Positions 36,059 through 48,264 are shown, counted from the stretch's first letter. The stretch is DNA of 64,000 nt from Orientallactaga sibirica (GCA_036365145.1 JAEOAD010000699.1:10699001-10763000), one strand, 5' to 3'. Numbers and translations are program-made. Notes: a model not told the origin generated them from the sequence alone.

Positions 36059-36477
36059 GTCAAAATCTTGGGCTTGGTTGAGAGTCACCATGCTTCTTAT
36101 TAGGAAGGTATTCATCTTGAGGGCGTAGCTTGTGTTGGGCCTGAGAGATAGTGATAATAGTGTAGAGGCAGCAAGGAATAGAGGTGCAAGGATGCAGACA
36201 GAGATCCAGATGATGAAGAGCCTGTTGATGCCTGACTTAGTAATTTGGATTTGACTCAAAAGGCTGTGGTATACCAGCAAAGCATCTTTAGTAGAGAGTG
36301 GCAGGACACGTTTGTTTGGGGGATGATGTCTGGGGACAGTGTGCTCAAAGACATAAGAAGGACAAAAAATATAGGAGAATTTATAAAATAACTCAGGAGA
36401 AGTAGATAGTGCCTCGAGGATCTGATAACGGTGGAAAGTTGTCACCCTTGTATCCTTGGGGGCCAATCCATAATTTG

Positions 36478-36840
36478 CTGTTTTACTCAGCGCTCTGTTA
36501 TTGTAACAAGGTACTTGAGCTCATCAACTTATAGAGAAGAAAGATTTATTTTGGCTCCTAGTTTTGGAGGTTTAAATCTGTGATGGATTAGCACTATTGT
36601 GTTTGGGCCTGTGGTGAAGCAGAATGTCATGGTGGGGAGTGTATGGTGATGCGAAGCTACTTGCTTTTTCTGAAACACGAAGAAGAAAGAAGAGGAGGAA
36701 TCCAGTGTCCTGCATTCATCAACTTGTGAATTTGATTCTTTGATGTTTCATAAGTAAGTTCTATATTCTCCTTATAATCATTTCTTCAATGCCCTGATAC
36801 TGCACAGTGACATGACTTCTGAATGGCAGAAACAGTAGTT
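36478..36840 (-). mobile_element. MaLR-like LTR, diverged
   Basis: 'agaaagatttattttggctc' and 'gcagaatgtcatggtgggga' fit the minus-strand LTR pattern. The ends are not clear. Confidence 0.5.
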
Positions 36841-38090
36841 CTCAACCTGTGGATGCTCAACTGGGAAGCTGGAAATCTCTATAGATTTCTGGCTTCCTCT
36901 GAGTCACCAGAAGCCTAGGAATATTTGTCCCAATTACCAGGAGATTCTGGTGTGGATGGTTTCAGGATCACATTTTGAGATCCGTGGCCAGGGTTCAGAG
37001 AACGGATGTGACCAGGTCAGACTATGCTCCATAGCTCATTGTGAGAACCCTCCCAGAGCTTGCATGGACTGGTCCCTTGGTCCTCTTCCCATAGAAGTGC
37101 TGATGCTCAGGCTGTTGAGTTCCATAAAACAGGGCTACCCTTCCCTGATGGTCAGAGTATCACCACCACCCATTACCCAGAGTACTGTCATCAGAATGAA
37201 GCTAACACCCTGAAGTACACTGTGATCATAGTACATGCAGCATTTCTAGAAAGAACCTTGTGGGCCTTCACCTTTCTATACTACTACTCTATGTGTTTAT
37301 GGAGACATTGATGTTCCTGCTTCATTCCAAAAATGCTCCCTGGAGGGGTTTTAACCCAGTACCACCACAATATTACATGATGTGTGTTGTGCCAGAGAAG
37401 GGTCTCGTTTCTGTCACCAGATTCTCAAAGGGGTTCGGGACCAGGAAATAGTTTAGAAGTGCAGACTATTGGGCATGAATCCCCAAGCCCTTGATCCTTA
37501 GTGTGATGTGGTGCTGGGTGATAGCAAGGGGGTCAAGAGGAACGAGAGGCCCAGGGGGCTGTTCTCTGGTGTGTGTGGTGCAGTGCAGGGGGGTGGTCAA
37601 TCGTGGCCCTTCCTTCTAAGGATGGGGAGCATAGGTGGTCAGAGGAGCCTCCTGACCTTCAGGTGCCTTATAGATAGCAACATATAGAATCCTACAGAAA
37701 CAAGCAAGTAGCTTAGTTCAACTTTGGCTACATGAGAACTAAGGACACCATGGCTGAAATCCTAGAAGCTGCCAGAATTCTGACATGGGAATTGAGTAGA
37801 CCCTTTGGTTGCAAAGAGGTGGAAAACACCCTTCAACATGGCAGGCTTTGTAGTTCAAAGCCCAATTTGTAGCAGTTATTTAATACTGCTTTATTGTGAG
37901 GAAAACTATCCCAAAAATCCAGGAACTTCCTGAAGAAATAATTTCAAGCAAAACTGACATCCTTTCTGCTGCCATGGAACACTCAGCCTCCCCTCGCTCA
38001 GGTGGACAATACAGGGGAATGACCCATGTGCTTTCTGTAACATCACCTTGTCCTTCCTGTCCTAGTCTATAACTTGTTCTAAAAGAAATG

Positions 38091-38310
38091 CTGGAGCTGG
38101 GAATATAGCTCAGTTGGTAGAGTGCTTGCCTAACATGCACAAAATCCTAAGTTCCATCGCTAGCACCACATTAAACAAGTGTGGAGGTACATACATGTAA
38201 TCCCATTGCGAGAGGAGGCAGGGGTAAGAGAATCAAAATCACCATCAGCTATATAGCAAGTCTGAGGTCAGCCTGGGCTATGTGAGACCCTGTATAAGTA
38301 AAATAAGAAA
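38091..38310 (+). repeat. B4 SINE
   Basis: ID-like head ('gggaatatagctcagttggt') and B1-like end ('gaggtcagcctgggctatgt'). Confidence 0.88.
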
Positions 38311-38356
38311 ATAAGGAAAGTCTATGCCTAAAATAAGGAAAGTCCCAGGGCATCTT

Positions 38357-38415
38357 TCCTTTTTTCTTTCTTTGTACCTATCTTTCTTCCTTTCTTCCTT
38401 CCTTCCACTCTTCCT
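38357..38415. repeat. Pyrimidine-rich (TTCC)n tract
   Basis: Imperfect TTTC and TTCC units. Confidence 0.85.
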
Positions 38416-38429
38416 TCTTTTTTGCATGT

Positions 38430-38905
38430 GTGTGTGGTGTGTTTGTGGTTTATGTGCTCATGCTATGTCCCATGTGCTGTCCTGCAGCAGGGTACAGTTC
38501 ACTGTGGTGGCCAGAGGGGCACCTGGTGTCCCACTCCATAGGTCTTCTTACTTGAGCCAGAGTCTCTTACTGACCCCAGAGGTGGGTTTTGTAGGTGGTG
38601 GTGGTGGTAAGCCCCAACAATTCTCTAGTCTCTGCTCCCCTACGGGACTGGGGTTACAGATGAATGTGGCCATACCCAGCTGTTTATGCAGGTACTGGGG
38701 ATCAAATTCAAGTGATTTCTTAGGCCTCAAAGCTTTCACAGAATGTGTTTTTTGTTTGTTTGTTTGTTTGTTTGTTTTGTTGTTATTGTTTTTTTTTTTT
38801 TTTTTTTTTTTTTGGTTTTTCAAGGTAGGGTCTCACTCTAGCTCAGGCTGACCTGGAATAGGATGTGTTCTTAGTTGCTGAACCATTTTTTCAGCCTGGC
38901 CCTGG
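38430..38905 (-). repeat. Composite rodent repeat with B1 fragment and poly-T
   Basis: An older reversed repeat ('gactggggttacagatgaat', 'gttgctgaaccattttttca') is interrupted by (GTTT)n, about 24 T (38790-38813) and a 3'-truncated reversed B1 (38814-38862). The open frame across 38324-38851 is an artefact of these tracts. Confidence 0.6.
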
Positions 38906-39325
38906 GACTTCTGATTGAACTACCTAGATGATTAAGGCATGATGATCCCAACAGGAAACAAATTTATTTCAAGGAGCAACAATTCTATGAACAAAGGTTA
39001 TATAAATATATTTATGATATTAAGTTACAATAATAATATTTTATTAGATGTGGTTATATAGAACTTGACTCTGCAAAAAGACTCCCAACATGATATGTTT
39101 AGGTAATATAGTAAATCCTAGCCCCTTTCTTGTAGCCATAGTCCAAAGAATTAGAAGAAAGATTAGCATTTAGAATACAATGTGAGGGGAAAGTTGCTGG
39201 CACCAATAGTATATCCAAGACTGTGGATTAGCCTAGAGTTACAATGAGACTGTGACTTGATTTGTGTGTCAGAGGATGCACTGCATTTTAAAGCAATGAT
39301 AATCCACTGTGTAAATGGCTTCTAG

Positions 39326-39436
39326 TGTGAAAATCACTCACCAGTAGAGACAGACCCAGTGGGCTCTCCTTTGTTTCAATTCAAAAGGTGTCCTTTTTGG
39401 GAGCAAGAACTGACGAAGAAATTCTCCTGTAAAATG
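39326..39436 (+). CDS. RFX8: RFX8 exon: region between DNA-binding and dimerisation domains
   Basis: The acceptor is ggcttctag|TGT and the donor AAAATG|GTAGAT. The 111 nt are 37 open codons in phase 0. The peptide contains [17 protein letters not shown] and KKFSCKM, which align without gaps to RFX8 ([24 protein letters not shown]). Reading past the donor reaches a stop about 20 codons later. The exon is intact by itself; the trouble starts at the next one. Confidence 0.85.
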
Positions 39437-39735
39437 GTAGATTTATCTTATGGACTGAAACAGGCTCTTTGTTTCTTAATTTGCCTGTGATCATGGTTGT
39501 TACCTGGGGTAAGATTTCCCCCCTCTCAGACTTAGGAGGACTAACATTCTTCCTGGGCTTGGTAGTGGCCCAGAAACTGAGGTCTTCCCCTCATATCCTG
39601 AACAAGGTCCCAGCTGGGATGGTTTTGTCAACTTCTAAGACAAAGAAATAGCAGACACATGGATTTTTCTAGAATCTGGAGCTGGGAAATAATATGGGAG
39701 CAGCATTTAAGAAGAAAGGTGTCAAAAGCTGATGG

Positions 39736-39895
39736 CTAGCCAGGCATGGTGGTGCACACTTTTAATCCCAGCACTCGGGAGGCAGAGGTAGGAGGATCAC
39801 TGTTCGAGGCCACTCTGAGACTACATAGTGAATTCCAGGTCAGCCTGAGCTAGAGCGAGACCCTACCTGGAAAACCAAAAAACAACAACAAAAGT
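39736..39895 (+). repeat. B1 SINE
   Basis: 'agccaggcatggtggtgcac' to 'gagaccctacctggaaaacc'; it lies in the intron between the 39.3- and 40.2-kb RFX8 exons. Confidence 0.94.
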
Positions 39896-40155
39896 GGTTG
39901 GTCTTTATAGTGGTGGAATAAACCCTGGAGATAAATGAGTTACCACAACAAAATCAAAGCTACATGAACTGTAAGTCCATAAGGGATGCATTATTCCATG
40001 GAAACAAAAACACCACAGCCCAGGTGAAGAAACAAACAAAAAAATTGCATATCAGAATGGCAAGAGCAGCCTCCTAGAGCTTTCATAGCTTCTCCCAGGG
40101 TTGTCACCCTCAAAGTGGCCTGAAAGCTGAACTGATTTTCCATGTGCTCGGGTAG

Positions 40156-40228
40156 TCTTTCTTGCTGACGAATACTGCAATTATTGTCAAGACATTTATA
40201 GCATGCAAGGGACCACGAACTTGAGATG
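40156..40228 (+). pseudogene. RFX8: RFX8 exon, frame-disrupted (FLADEYCNYC block)
   Basis: Bases 40158-40187 encode FLADEYCNYC exactly as in RFX8, followed by QDI. The expected next residues (LRNVRNQELER in RFX8) appear only in another frame: RDHELEM is read from the +2 frame near the exon end. This implies about a 1-nt loss around 40197-40210. The exon also starts at ggtag|TC, lacking the ATGGC expected before TTT, and its end (GAGATG followed by gcaggt) has no GT donor at the homologous position. The total is about 73 nt against an expected 78, so the frame cannot be carried through. Exact ends are inferred by alignment. Confidence 0.75.
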
Positions 40229-40631
40229 GCAGGTTTTTATCTATAAAGTACAAGCATTTATGATGACAGTTACCATTTTATTTAATTAGACCCCATCTAG
40301 GGATATATACTGCTATTCCATTGCACTAAAGTGCTTACCATATAGCTACTAGGTCACTAGTGAGTTCTGGAAGGTTATCTTTATTCTTAGTTAGTTAGAA
40401 ATTCTCCAGGCTACTAATATGGTCAACTGTATGCATTAAATACAAATTCAGCTTTTTAAAAGATCCTAATTCTAGTGATTTTGAATAAAGTATGGGTAGC
40501 AATAGTCATCCTGGAATTTCCAATAATGCCCAGGAGCCATTTTATTGGTGTGTGCCAACTGGAAAAGGAGCAGGCTTGAAGCAGGTGCTCTGACATGAGT
40601 ATCATAGATCTTATTAAAGAGTCAGCAGTGT

Positions 40632-40720
40632 AGACTGAGGGCCTAGCTCAGTGTAACAGCACCTGCTGGTAATGTGTGTGAAGCCCTGGGTTCAATCTCC
40701 AGCACAAAAAGGGGAGGTGG
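40632..40720 (+). repeat. ID-like SINE
   Basis: 'gggcctagctcagtgtaaca' and 'agccctgggttcaatctcca'. Confidence 0.7.
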
Positions 40721-40916
40721 ACTTGGCTGTGGAAACCATGAGAGAATGTTTATCCTGAATTTTACCTTCTGAGTTATGAGATGAAAATCTAGCGGAGCAA
40801 ATTCACATTCAAATAAAGTTTTCCCGATGTCTTTAGCATTACACGCACTTTAACTCCGAGGGACAAGTTAGAGAGCATGGGCACTCTTAGCATTCACTCA
40901 ATGAAAAACATCACAG

Positions 40917-41155
40917 TGGGGCTGGAGAGATGGCTTAGCGGTTAAGGTGCCTGCCTCCTAAGCCTTAGAACGCTGGTTCCAATCTCCAGATCCCACGTTT
41001 AGCCAGATGCAAGGGTGCAATGCCACACTTGACCACAAGGGGGTGCACGCATCTGGTTTTTGTTTGCAGCAGCTGAGAGGCTGCTGGTGCGCCCATCTCT
41101 GTCTGTCTTCCTCTCCCTCTCTCTCTGTCTCTCTCTAAAAAAAAAAAAAAATCAC
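40917..41155 (+). repeat. B2-type SINE, long variant
   Basis: 'ggggctggagagatggctta' head, 'ccacttgaccacaagggggt' middle, CT and A tail. Confidence 0.93.
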
Positions 41156-41392
41156 AGTGAGGGAGAGCACAATTCTTCAAGATGGTCCCTGTTTTGTTAA
41201 TGTAGCATTGTAATGCCAAATGCTAGGCACATTCCTTCACTCGCTTATCAAATATTTGCTTAATTTATGCCCTGTGTCCACCTCCATTTCTGGGATTAGG
41301 AAGGTATTTTCCATAAAGCTTGAGAAACACACAGTTTGATAATGAAAGGAATGATCTTAGCCAATAAATATGATAAGTTCTAGAAAAACTGT

Positions 41393-41745
41393 ATTAGTCA
41401 GTTTCTGTTGCTAAGATAAGAAACTTAAAATGAGGGGAAGTTTATTTTAGTTCACAGTCCATGTTTAGTTGGCCCTGTCACTTAGTGTGTGCAGAAGGAG
41501 CATGTCGAGAGAGGGAGGGAGTGGCAAAATGAAGTGTTCACCTTGGGTGGGAAGCTTAAAGACAGAGGAAGAGACCAGGATCTCACAATCCTCTCCAAGA
41601 GCACACTTCCAATATCTAGATTCCTGCCTTCTAAGCCCTACACTTAAGGGTTCCACTACCTCATAGCATTATGGGCCAAGTGTCAAGCCTTTGACGTATG
41701 AGCCTTTGAGAGGGGGCATTCGAGATTCAGTTATTATAACAGAAA
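41393..41745 (-). mobile_element. MaLR/MLT-like LTR fragment
   Basis: 'tgtattagtcagtttctgtt', 'ggaagtttattttagttcac' and the near-terminal 'gagagggggcattcgagatt'. Confidence 0.6.
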
Positions 41746-41873
41746 AATCTGGAGAAGACTCCTTTATAAGGACAAGGAGTTTATTTTTGTTTGTGGGTTT
41801 GAAGAAGCAAGGTAAAAGGGACTCATTGAGTGAAGCCTTTCTTGCTGGCAGCCCAAAGCAATACATAAGATAA

Positions 41874-41916
<43 letters not shown>

Positions 41917-42080
41917 CTCCTCTTTATATAGACCTACCAGCATCCAGTGATCAGACCTCCATACTGATAACCTCATGTAACGCTAATGACTTCTTAAAGG
42001 CCCCACCTCTAAACACTGCAGTCTTCATATTCACAATGGGGATTAAACTGTACAAGTTCAGTGGAAGACAAACCATAGAA
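41746..42080 (-). mobile_element. MLT1-like LTR with (GT)n insertion
   Basis: 'ggacaaggagtttatttttg' and, after a GT run at 41876-41914, 'aaaggccccacctctaaaca'. Reversed MLT1-like order, old. Confidence 0.5.
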
Positions 42081-43344
42081 GGCTGTGCAACTAGAATGAT
42101 CTGAGTGCTTAGAGAAGAGTGTTGGAAGCTGGGGAGGGCCCCCAAAGCATGCCATGTTGCTGCCATCACCACTGGGAAAAACCAAGGGTCAATGGTTAGA
42201 CTATGGGCTGAGTAGGGATTCCAGAGCAAGCCCATGCTTGCAAAACAATCACCGCCACTCAGAAGAGCAGCTGGGGGAGGCAGAGAAGTAGGTTGGACTA
42301 GCAAGGGCTTCACGTGTCCCACAAAGAACTCTGACTCAGGGGGAGATGGGGAAAGCTTGTTATGTTCTTGGCTGTAACTGACAGGAGGGTTTTTATTATA
42401 GTCAAGATCAGCCTGAGGGTGTGGCAGATGACAAGGAGAAAGGGGACAGATTGATGCAAGGCTTCGGAGGTAGGCAAGGATGTGGACACTCAAAACATGG
42501 ACTCCTCCGCTCCAACCAGGGAGTGAATGGGTTAATACACCCCGTGTTGTGCTTTTCTCTTTGGAGAAGTCTAGAATGGATGTCCCTGACTACAGGATTT
42601 CAAATCAGGACCCAGCACTACAGAGCTCAAGTACTGGCTCATATACCCTTGCCAGCCTGCACATGAACTTGGTCCTTGCTTGGGGTCACTAGTGGGTCTT
42701 GTCAGGCTTCAGAAAATCTCCACTTGTCTAAGTCCCCACAAGGCAAAAAGCTCTATCAGCTAGCAACTGGCCACCTGGTTCAAGAGGAGCTTGGAGACAA
42801 AGTAAAGGAAGGAGGCCACCATGTTGCTCCTCCACAGTGACCCACTCAAGTCTTAGAAAAGACACTGATGTAGAATCACATATTTTTTCTTTGTTTACCA
42901 GGTTCTGGGGTGACTTCAAACACGGTGCTGAAAAAAAGGCCCCTGAGGTGAAATATTTTTCTCTGGGCTGAAAAATGAGCAAGGTGGTCAGTCATTGGGT
43001 CAATGAACATTTATTCTCAATTTTTAACTGGGCCCCTGAGGCCCAGTCTTCATCCTATTATAATCGACTAGAGCCCCCTTGTGGTCAGAAACAGCGTTCC
43101 ACCTCAAAAACAGCCTCAAGAAAACCGGTTCCATGTTGTCCATCAGAGGCTGCGCAGGTCCTTGTTGATGGGGCTGTTGGAGAAAGGACTTTCCAAATAC
43201 AGCTTGGGAAAGCTGATAGCAAAGGTACATATTCATTGGAACTAAATTCATACCATGGTCCTTCGGGGATACTTAGGTTTATATGAGAGGATTAAGTTCA
43301 CAAGACATAAAATGAGTTTCCCAAGTTCCATTCTATTACATTAG

Positions 43345-43458
43345 GTGGAAGACCTGCTTACATCCTTCTGGAAGTTTCTGCAACAAGAAATGATCATGCT
43401 TATGTCATTGCCTGATGTGCGCCAGCTCATGAAATGCTACGACATGCAGCTGCATAGG
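43345..43458 (+). CDS. RFX8: RFX8 exon: dimerisation region, [10 protein letters not shown] block
   Basis: The acceptor is tattacattag|GTG and the donor CATAGG|GTAGGA. The 114 nt are 38 open codons in phase 0. The peptide begins [14 protein letters not shown] and includes LMSLPDV and MKCYDMQL, matching RFX8 almost residue for residue ([32 protein letters not shown]). This is the best preserved dimerisation-domain exon here. Both splice sites are canonical. Confidence 0.88.
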
Positions 43459-43751
43459 GTAGGAAGACATGTCTCTGCTCCGGCCCTTTGTGGAAACAGA
43501 CGCCAAATGTTGGGGTTAGAACTTCAACCCCCACCCTGTCCCCAGGGTCCATGGGCTTCAGGTCCTCTGATGAATATCCAGGCCTTAAGATGATGTCAGC
43601 CTTTTGATCTCTCCTAAAACTCCGCTTTGCTTTTTGCATTTCATTATATTAAAAGAAAAAAACTAAACTAAAGCTTATAGAGTCTGTGATTCTAGTCCCT
43701 ATGATCTTGAATTCAGCCAGATTTCTTTCTCTGGACATTTCAAACAAAGAT

Positions 43752-43882
43752 TTGTGATTTATTTTTATATTTTGTTTCTTTGAGACAGGATCTCACTCTG
43801 TAGCCCAGGCAACCTTGAACTCACAGTCCTCCCAACCTAGCCTCCAGAGTACTGGGATTGCAGGCCTTCACCACCTGGCCTC
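43752..43882 (-). repeat. B1 SINE, older
   Basis: 'gagacaggatctcactctgt', 'agcccaggcaaccttgaact' and 'gtactgggattgcagg'. It lies between RFX8 exons 43345-43458 and 44548-44695. Confidence 0.85.
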
Positions 43883-44249
43883 AAACAAGGCATTTTATAG
43901 TGGGTGAGCCTGGCACACTTGTTCTGGAAAATGCTGCTGCCAGAGCGTGGCTTGCTCTGCTATGGTGCCCTGTGGAAGGATTGCTGGATTCTCAGAGCCA
44001 GATCTGCATCGTTTCTATTGTGAAAATGGCTTCCTCTTCCTAGTCACAAATCTAACCTCTTTAATATTTTCTAGGAATCAAACTAATGCTTCTCAGGTTC
44101 CAACAAAAAGGTTGAACACTAGAGGCTGATTCAGTTTTCGAATATCCTTGGATTGACTCACCTACAATTTGCCAGAGTGGTGTTTTGGTTTTTCAAAAAG
44201 AAAATGAAGGAAAGAAAGAAAGGAGGGAGGGGGAAAAGAGGGGAAGAGA

Positions 44250-44330
44250 GGAAGGGATGTGGCTCAGGGACACAGAACTTACTGTGAGTAAGACCTGGGC
44301 TCCATCCTCAGAACTAGAGAAAAAAGAATT
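44250..44330 (+). repeat. ID-like SINE after GA-rich tract
   Basis: 'gggatgtggctcagggacac' and 'gacctgggctccatcctcag', just downstream of an AAAGG-rich stretch (44200-44250). Confidence 0.6.
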
Positions 44331-44547
44331 AGATATCAATACTTGAAAAAATTCAAATTCTGGCCACACCAAGCTGACAGGATGCACTGTACAGTGAGCC
44401 ACGGCTACCCCTAGATCAGGAAGTGACTCTTCCTCACACGCATCACATGGCCTGCCCCATCCTTGTGTCATATGGAAGCTTTGGTCACTTGTGGTTTGAG
44501 GCCCCTGCACAGGCAGGTCAAGTCACAGTGTCTTGACACTGTCGTAT

Positions 44548-44695
44548 GGAATTGAAGATGTTCTTCGTGACTTCCTGCGAGATGTTTCTATCCAGGACCT
44601 GAAATCTGTCTGGTTATTTAGTAAGAAGTTTAAATTGTGGTTTCTCAATGCTCTGGAAGGCTTTCCAGCCACCTTACAAATCTCTAAACAGAAAG
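44548..44695 (+). pseudogene. RFX8: RFX8 exon: extended dimerisation domain, acceptor site lost
   Basis: The exon encodes [25 protein letters not shown] and [15 protein letters not shown] in one open frame, a strong match to RFX8 ([33 protein letters not shown]). The donor AAAG|GTAAGT is canonical and leaves phase 1. The bases before GGA ATT GAA are gtcgtat, so no AG stands at the expected acceptor. The nearest upstream AG (44527) would add sequence that reads into a TGA when entered in the frame left by the previous exon. One codon is missing relative to human after GIEDVL. The coding block is good; splicing is doubtful. Confidence 0.82.
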
Positions 44696-45223
44696 GTAAG
44701 TCTCCTCAAAAAAACACATTCTGTAAGAAGAATGGAATGCTGGCAGTGGGGTGGCACTGTCCAGCTGTCATCACAGTCACCCTTCAGCCCACAAAGCAAT
44801 CCAGAGCCTGACTAGTCTGGAGTTTAGCTGTCTCATTGCTGCTGGCATGGGTTCCTGGGCTGACCCATTCACACCCTTCCTACCTGGACCCCAGTGAGTA
44901 ACCACATAGGGGTTAGGTGGGCCTGTGGGGCTGGTGCTGTTGGAGAAGAAGAACAAGGCCATGCCTCCAGTCATTGCTAGCCCCTCACTCCAGCATTCTT
45001 TCTGTCTCTTGCTGCTCAAAGCTTCCTCCTTAGAAACCCCTCCAGTGTCTTTCCTGTTCTCACTTCCAAGATCACCAGGGCTTCCTGCCTGGCTGCCTGG
45101 TTATAATCTGTGAATACAGTTTGTCCATCCCTAACCAGAAAATCTGATATGTTCCAGAATTCAACACATTTTGAATATCAAGATGACATCAAACATGGAA
45201 AGAGCCACAGTCAAAATGCAGGC

Positions 45224-45350
45224 ACAAGCCAGGTGTAGTGATGCATATTTGTAATCCCAGCACTCGGAAGACTAAGGCAGGAGGCTTGTGAATCAGAGGC
45301 CAGCCTGGTCTACAACATAAGACCCTACCTCAAAAACCAACAAAAACAAA
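45224..45350 (+). repeat. B1 SINE
   Basis: 'agccaggtgtagtgatgcat' and 'gaggccagcctggtctacaa'. Confidence 0.88.
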
Positions 45351-45667
45351 ACTCTGGACAACACTGGCAATTCTTTTTAAGTATTAAGTTACCCTCAGGC
45401 CATATGTACAAAGTGTATAGGAAACGTGAGCTTCATGGTTAGTCTTGGTTTCCATGCCAACAGACGTATGTCTGTATGTGCAAACACTGCAAACTCTGAA
45501 ACACATCTGGCTCCAAGCTTTGCAGATGAGGGAAACTCAAGGTGTATGGCGTTCACCAGGTTGCCTGTCCACTAGACCCCAGGAAGGGGTTGCTGTTCTG
45601 AGCCAGAGCTGCTGTAATCCTGGCCTCTTTATGCCCATTCAACTCTGTGACTCTTTAAAAGTTGTCA

Positions 45668-46178
45668 TGTGGGGCGGTTAAGGCTCTTGCCTGCAAAATG
45701 CAGTGATCCAGGTTTGATTCCTCTGTACCCATGTAAAGTTGCTAGAGGCCCTGGAGTGCTCAATCTCTCTGTTTCTCTCTCTCTCTCTCTGCTTACAAAT
45801 AGATAAGTAAAATTATTTTTAAAATGGGCAAGGGAGCCGGGCGTGGTGGCACATGCCTTTAATCCCAGCACTTGGGAGGCAGAGGTAGGAGGATTGCTGT
45901 GAGTTCAAGGCCACCCTGAGACTACATAAAAATTCCAGGTTTTTAAATGGGCAAGGGAGATGGAGAGATTGCTTAGTGGTTATGGCACTTGCCTGTGAAG
46001 CCAAAGGACCCAGGTTTGATTCCCCAGTAAGCCAGAGGCACAAGGTGGCACATGCATCTGGAGTTCATTTGCAGCAGCTGGAAGTCCTGGCATGCCCATT
46101 CTCTTTCTCTATCTGCCTCTCTCTTCCTCCCTCCCTTCCTCTCTTTCTCTCAGATAAATAAAATGAAAATTAAAAATG
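45668..46178 (+). repeat. Cluster of two B2-type SINEs with a B1 between
   Basis: A B2-type SINE without its first bases (45671-45821), a B1 missing its 3' part (45836-45944) and a second B2-type SINE (45958-46178). The B1 is bounded by the 14-base direct repeat AAATGGGCAAGGGA (45822-45835 and 45945-45958). Confidence 0.88.
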
Positions 46179-46689
46179 GGGGGTTGTCATGCACTGGCCA
46201 CATGGATGCCATGTGTAATGGTCCTGGAAACCCTGACTCTCCCCTATCACTTCTCTTAAGTCTCCCATCATTGCCTACAGCTCTCTCCAGTGCCTCCTCA
46301 CCCAGCACTACCCCTCTAGGACCAGCTCTGAGCTTGTCTCTCACCAAATGGTGCTTGTTGTTCCCTATATTTCTGAGTCCCACTTCCTTTGCAGTTGTTT
46401 CCCTAGTGTCTTGTCTTCTCAAAATGCACACCAGATAGACCCTGTCCCCACTGTCATCCATAGGTATGTTCTGTACTCATGCTGAGTACCTAGATCCCAC
46501 TTGGATGTGGGCCTGAGCCAGATTGGAGGTATACAGGCAAGCAGGGAGCAATGAGACAGGCCTGCTGTGAAATGGGTCCAGGGAGAGGGAGCAGAAGTCC
46601 TGCTTCAGTCTTCTTGTAGCCACTTCAATATCTACCCCAATTGGTTTTATGCTGCTTCAGGAGCCTCCTGATTCATCATCCTGCTCCCC

Positions 46690-47656
46690 AAGCCTCAGCC
46701 ACTCCCCACCCCGGCGATCGGGTCAATTAAAACCTGTCGGTGAACGTTCATGGAGTGACCTGGCTGGAATCTGGAAGAGAGTCAGTCCCCAGACAGTTAT
46801 CTTATCTAGTGCCAGAAGGTGCTACATGAGTGACTGGGGGAAAGTGACCAACAACTGTCCAAACAATACGTGATCTAAGCTTCTCAGCAGCAAACAACCT
46901 GACATGATGCTCACACAAGGTCAATAGTGGCACACAGCCATGGTGGGTAACCAACTGCTCTTGATTTGGCTAATGGATCTGCTCAGTGGAATGTAACTCA
47001 TAGCTGAAACTGGGAAACAAGTCAGAACCATATCCAAAAACTGAGCATGCTCTCCAGTATCAAGCTCCCACCAGTCATGGGCTACAAGAGGGCCTACCTC
47101 TATCAAATTCTCTCTAAAATAATAGTGGTTATCCCATATATGTGGTGATGAATTCACTCTCCATTGGAGAATCTGCTTCTCTTTTTCAGATGGATGCAGA
47201 ACCTGAGGAGAGAATCAGCCCATCGCACCTCATCAGGGCCCCAGCTGAAGCCATAAAGTTATTGGGGGAAATGAGCAAGAGTGCTGTTTTGGGTGAACCT
47301 GGTACCAACACAAGGGGGAAGGAGATAGACACAGAGAACACTCAACTCCTACCAAACCAGATATCCAGAGACACGGAGACTTCCAAGACCTCATCACTGA
47401 CCTAAAACGATCCCAACATGGCTCAAGGAAATTCACGGAAGAGGAGGCGGGAAAGATTGTCAGAGCCACAAGTTTGGGACATTATGCACAGAGACATTGC
47501 CTCTTCTCTATAACTAATGTCTACCCCCACAATGCATGACCTACATTCCCCAATGAGGAGAGTCCCTTCAGATGGGGGAAGACAGGGAGGAGGTTAACAA
47601 TGGTACCAGCATGACTGTGTATATACTACCTACATAACTAAAAAAAAAAAAAAAAA
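46690..47656 (+). mobile_element. L1 3' UTR fragment with poly-A
   Basis: 'gctacatgagtgactggggg' and 'aatagtggcacacagcc' match the 3' UTR at 3160-3290, and the piece ends in about 16 A (47641-47656). Sense to RFX8. Confidence 0.72.
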
Positions 47657-48264
47657 CCTGTCCGTGGCCTCATGACCCAGTCCGCTCCTTTTCATTTGTG
47701 GTGCAATGTTGCTCACTGTTTGGCCTCTGGCCCCTTCCATCTCTTTTTCCTCAGGACTCCCTAACCCACTACTGCTCCCTAGCCCTGCAAGACTGGAGGG
47801 CCCCCAAATGGCCCTTGTTCCTGCTATTCACTTACCTCTTCTGACTCTCCCCACCCACTTTCTCCTGGCTAACTTCTATGCACCTGTCAAAACCCACCAC
47901 CTTAGTAAGTGTTCTGAAATTGATGCTTTCTTCCTAGGAGGGCTTTCTATTCTCAGACCCCCACCCCTCTCTTTTTAGTCCTCATGGCATTACATTTCAA
48001 GGAGAGCCCTTATGTCACTGTTGGGATGTCCTTTGGATATCTGAGAACCCATCCCTTGAATGGTGAATAGTGTAATCCCTTGAAAGGAGAGGCTATCTGT
48101 TTTCCATCTATTCCACAACTACGTATTGAACAAAAACTGCCTGTCCTCTTCAGTAGTTGTCAAAGGAATAAATGAGGACATTTCCAGAGGAGAGCACCTG
48201 CCTCTTCGTCTTTCCCTTTGATTTTTTTTCTGAAGATATGAGAAAGTTGGGGTACTCAGAGATC

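Noticed and set aside
38324..38851. 175-codon open frame on the + strand
   Set aside because: Built from pyrimidine repeats, a rodent composite repeat and a poly-T run, giving Leu/Ser/Phe-rich artefact protein.
41951..42493. 180-codon open frame on the minus strand, the longest here
   Set aside because: It overlaps an old LTR and unique DNA, shows no known domain, no splice context and no codon pattern suggesting selection.
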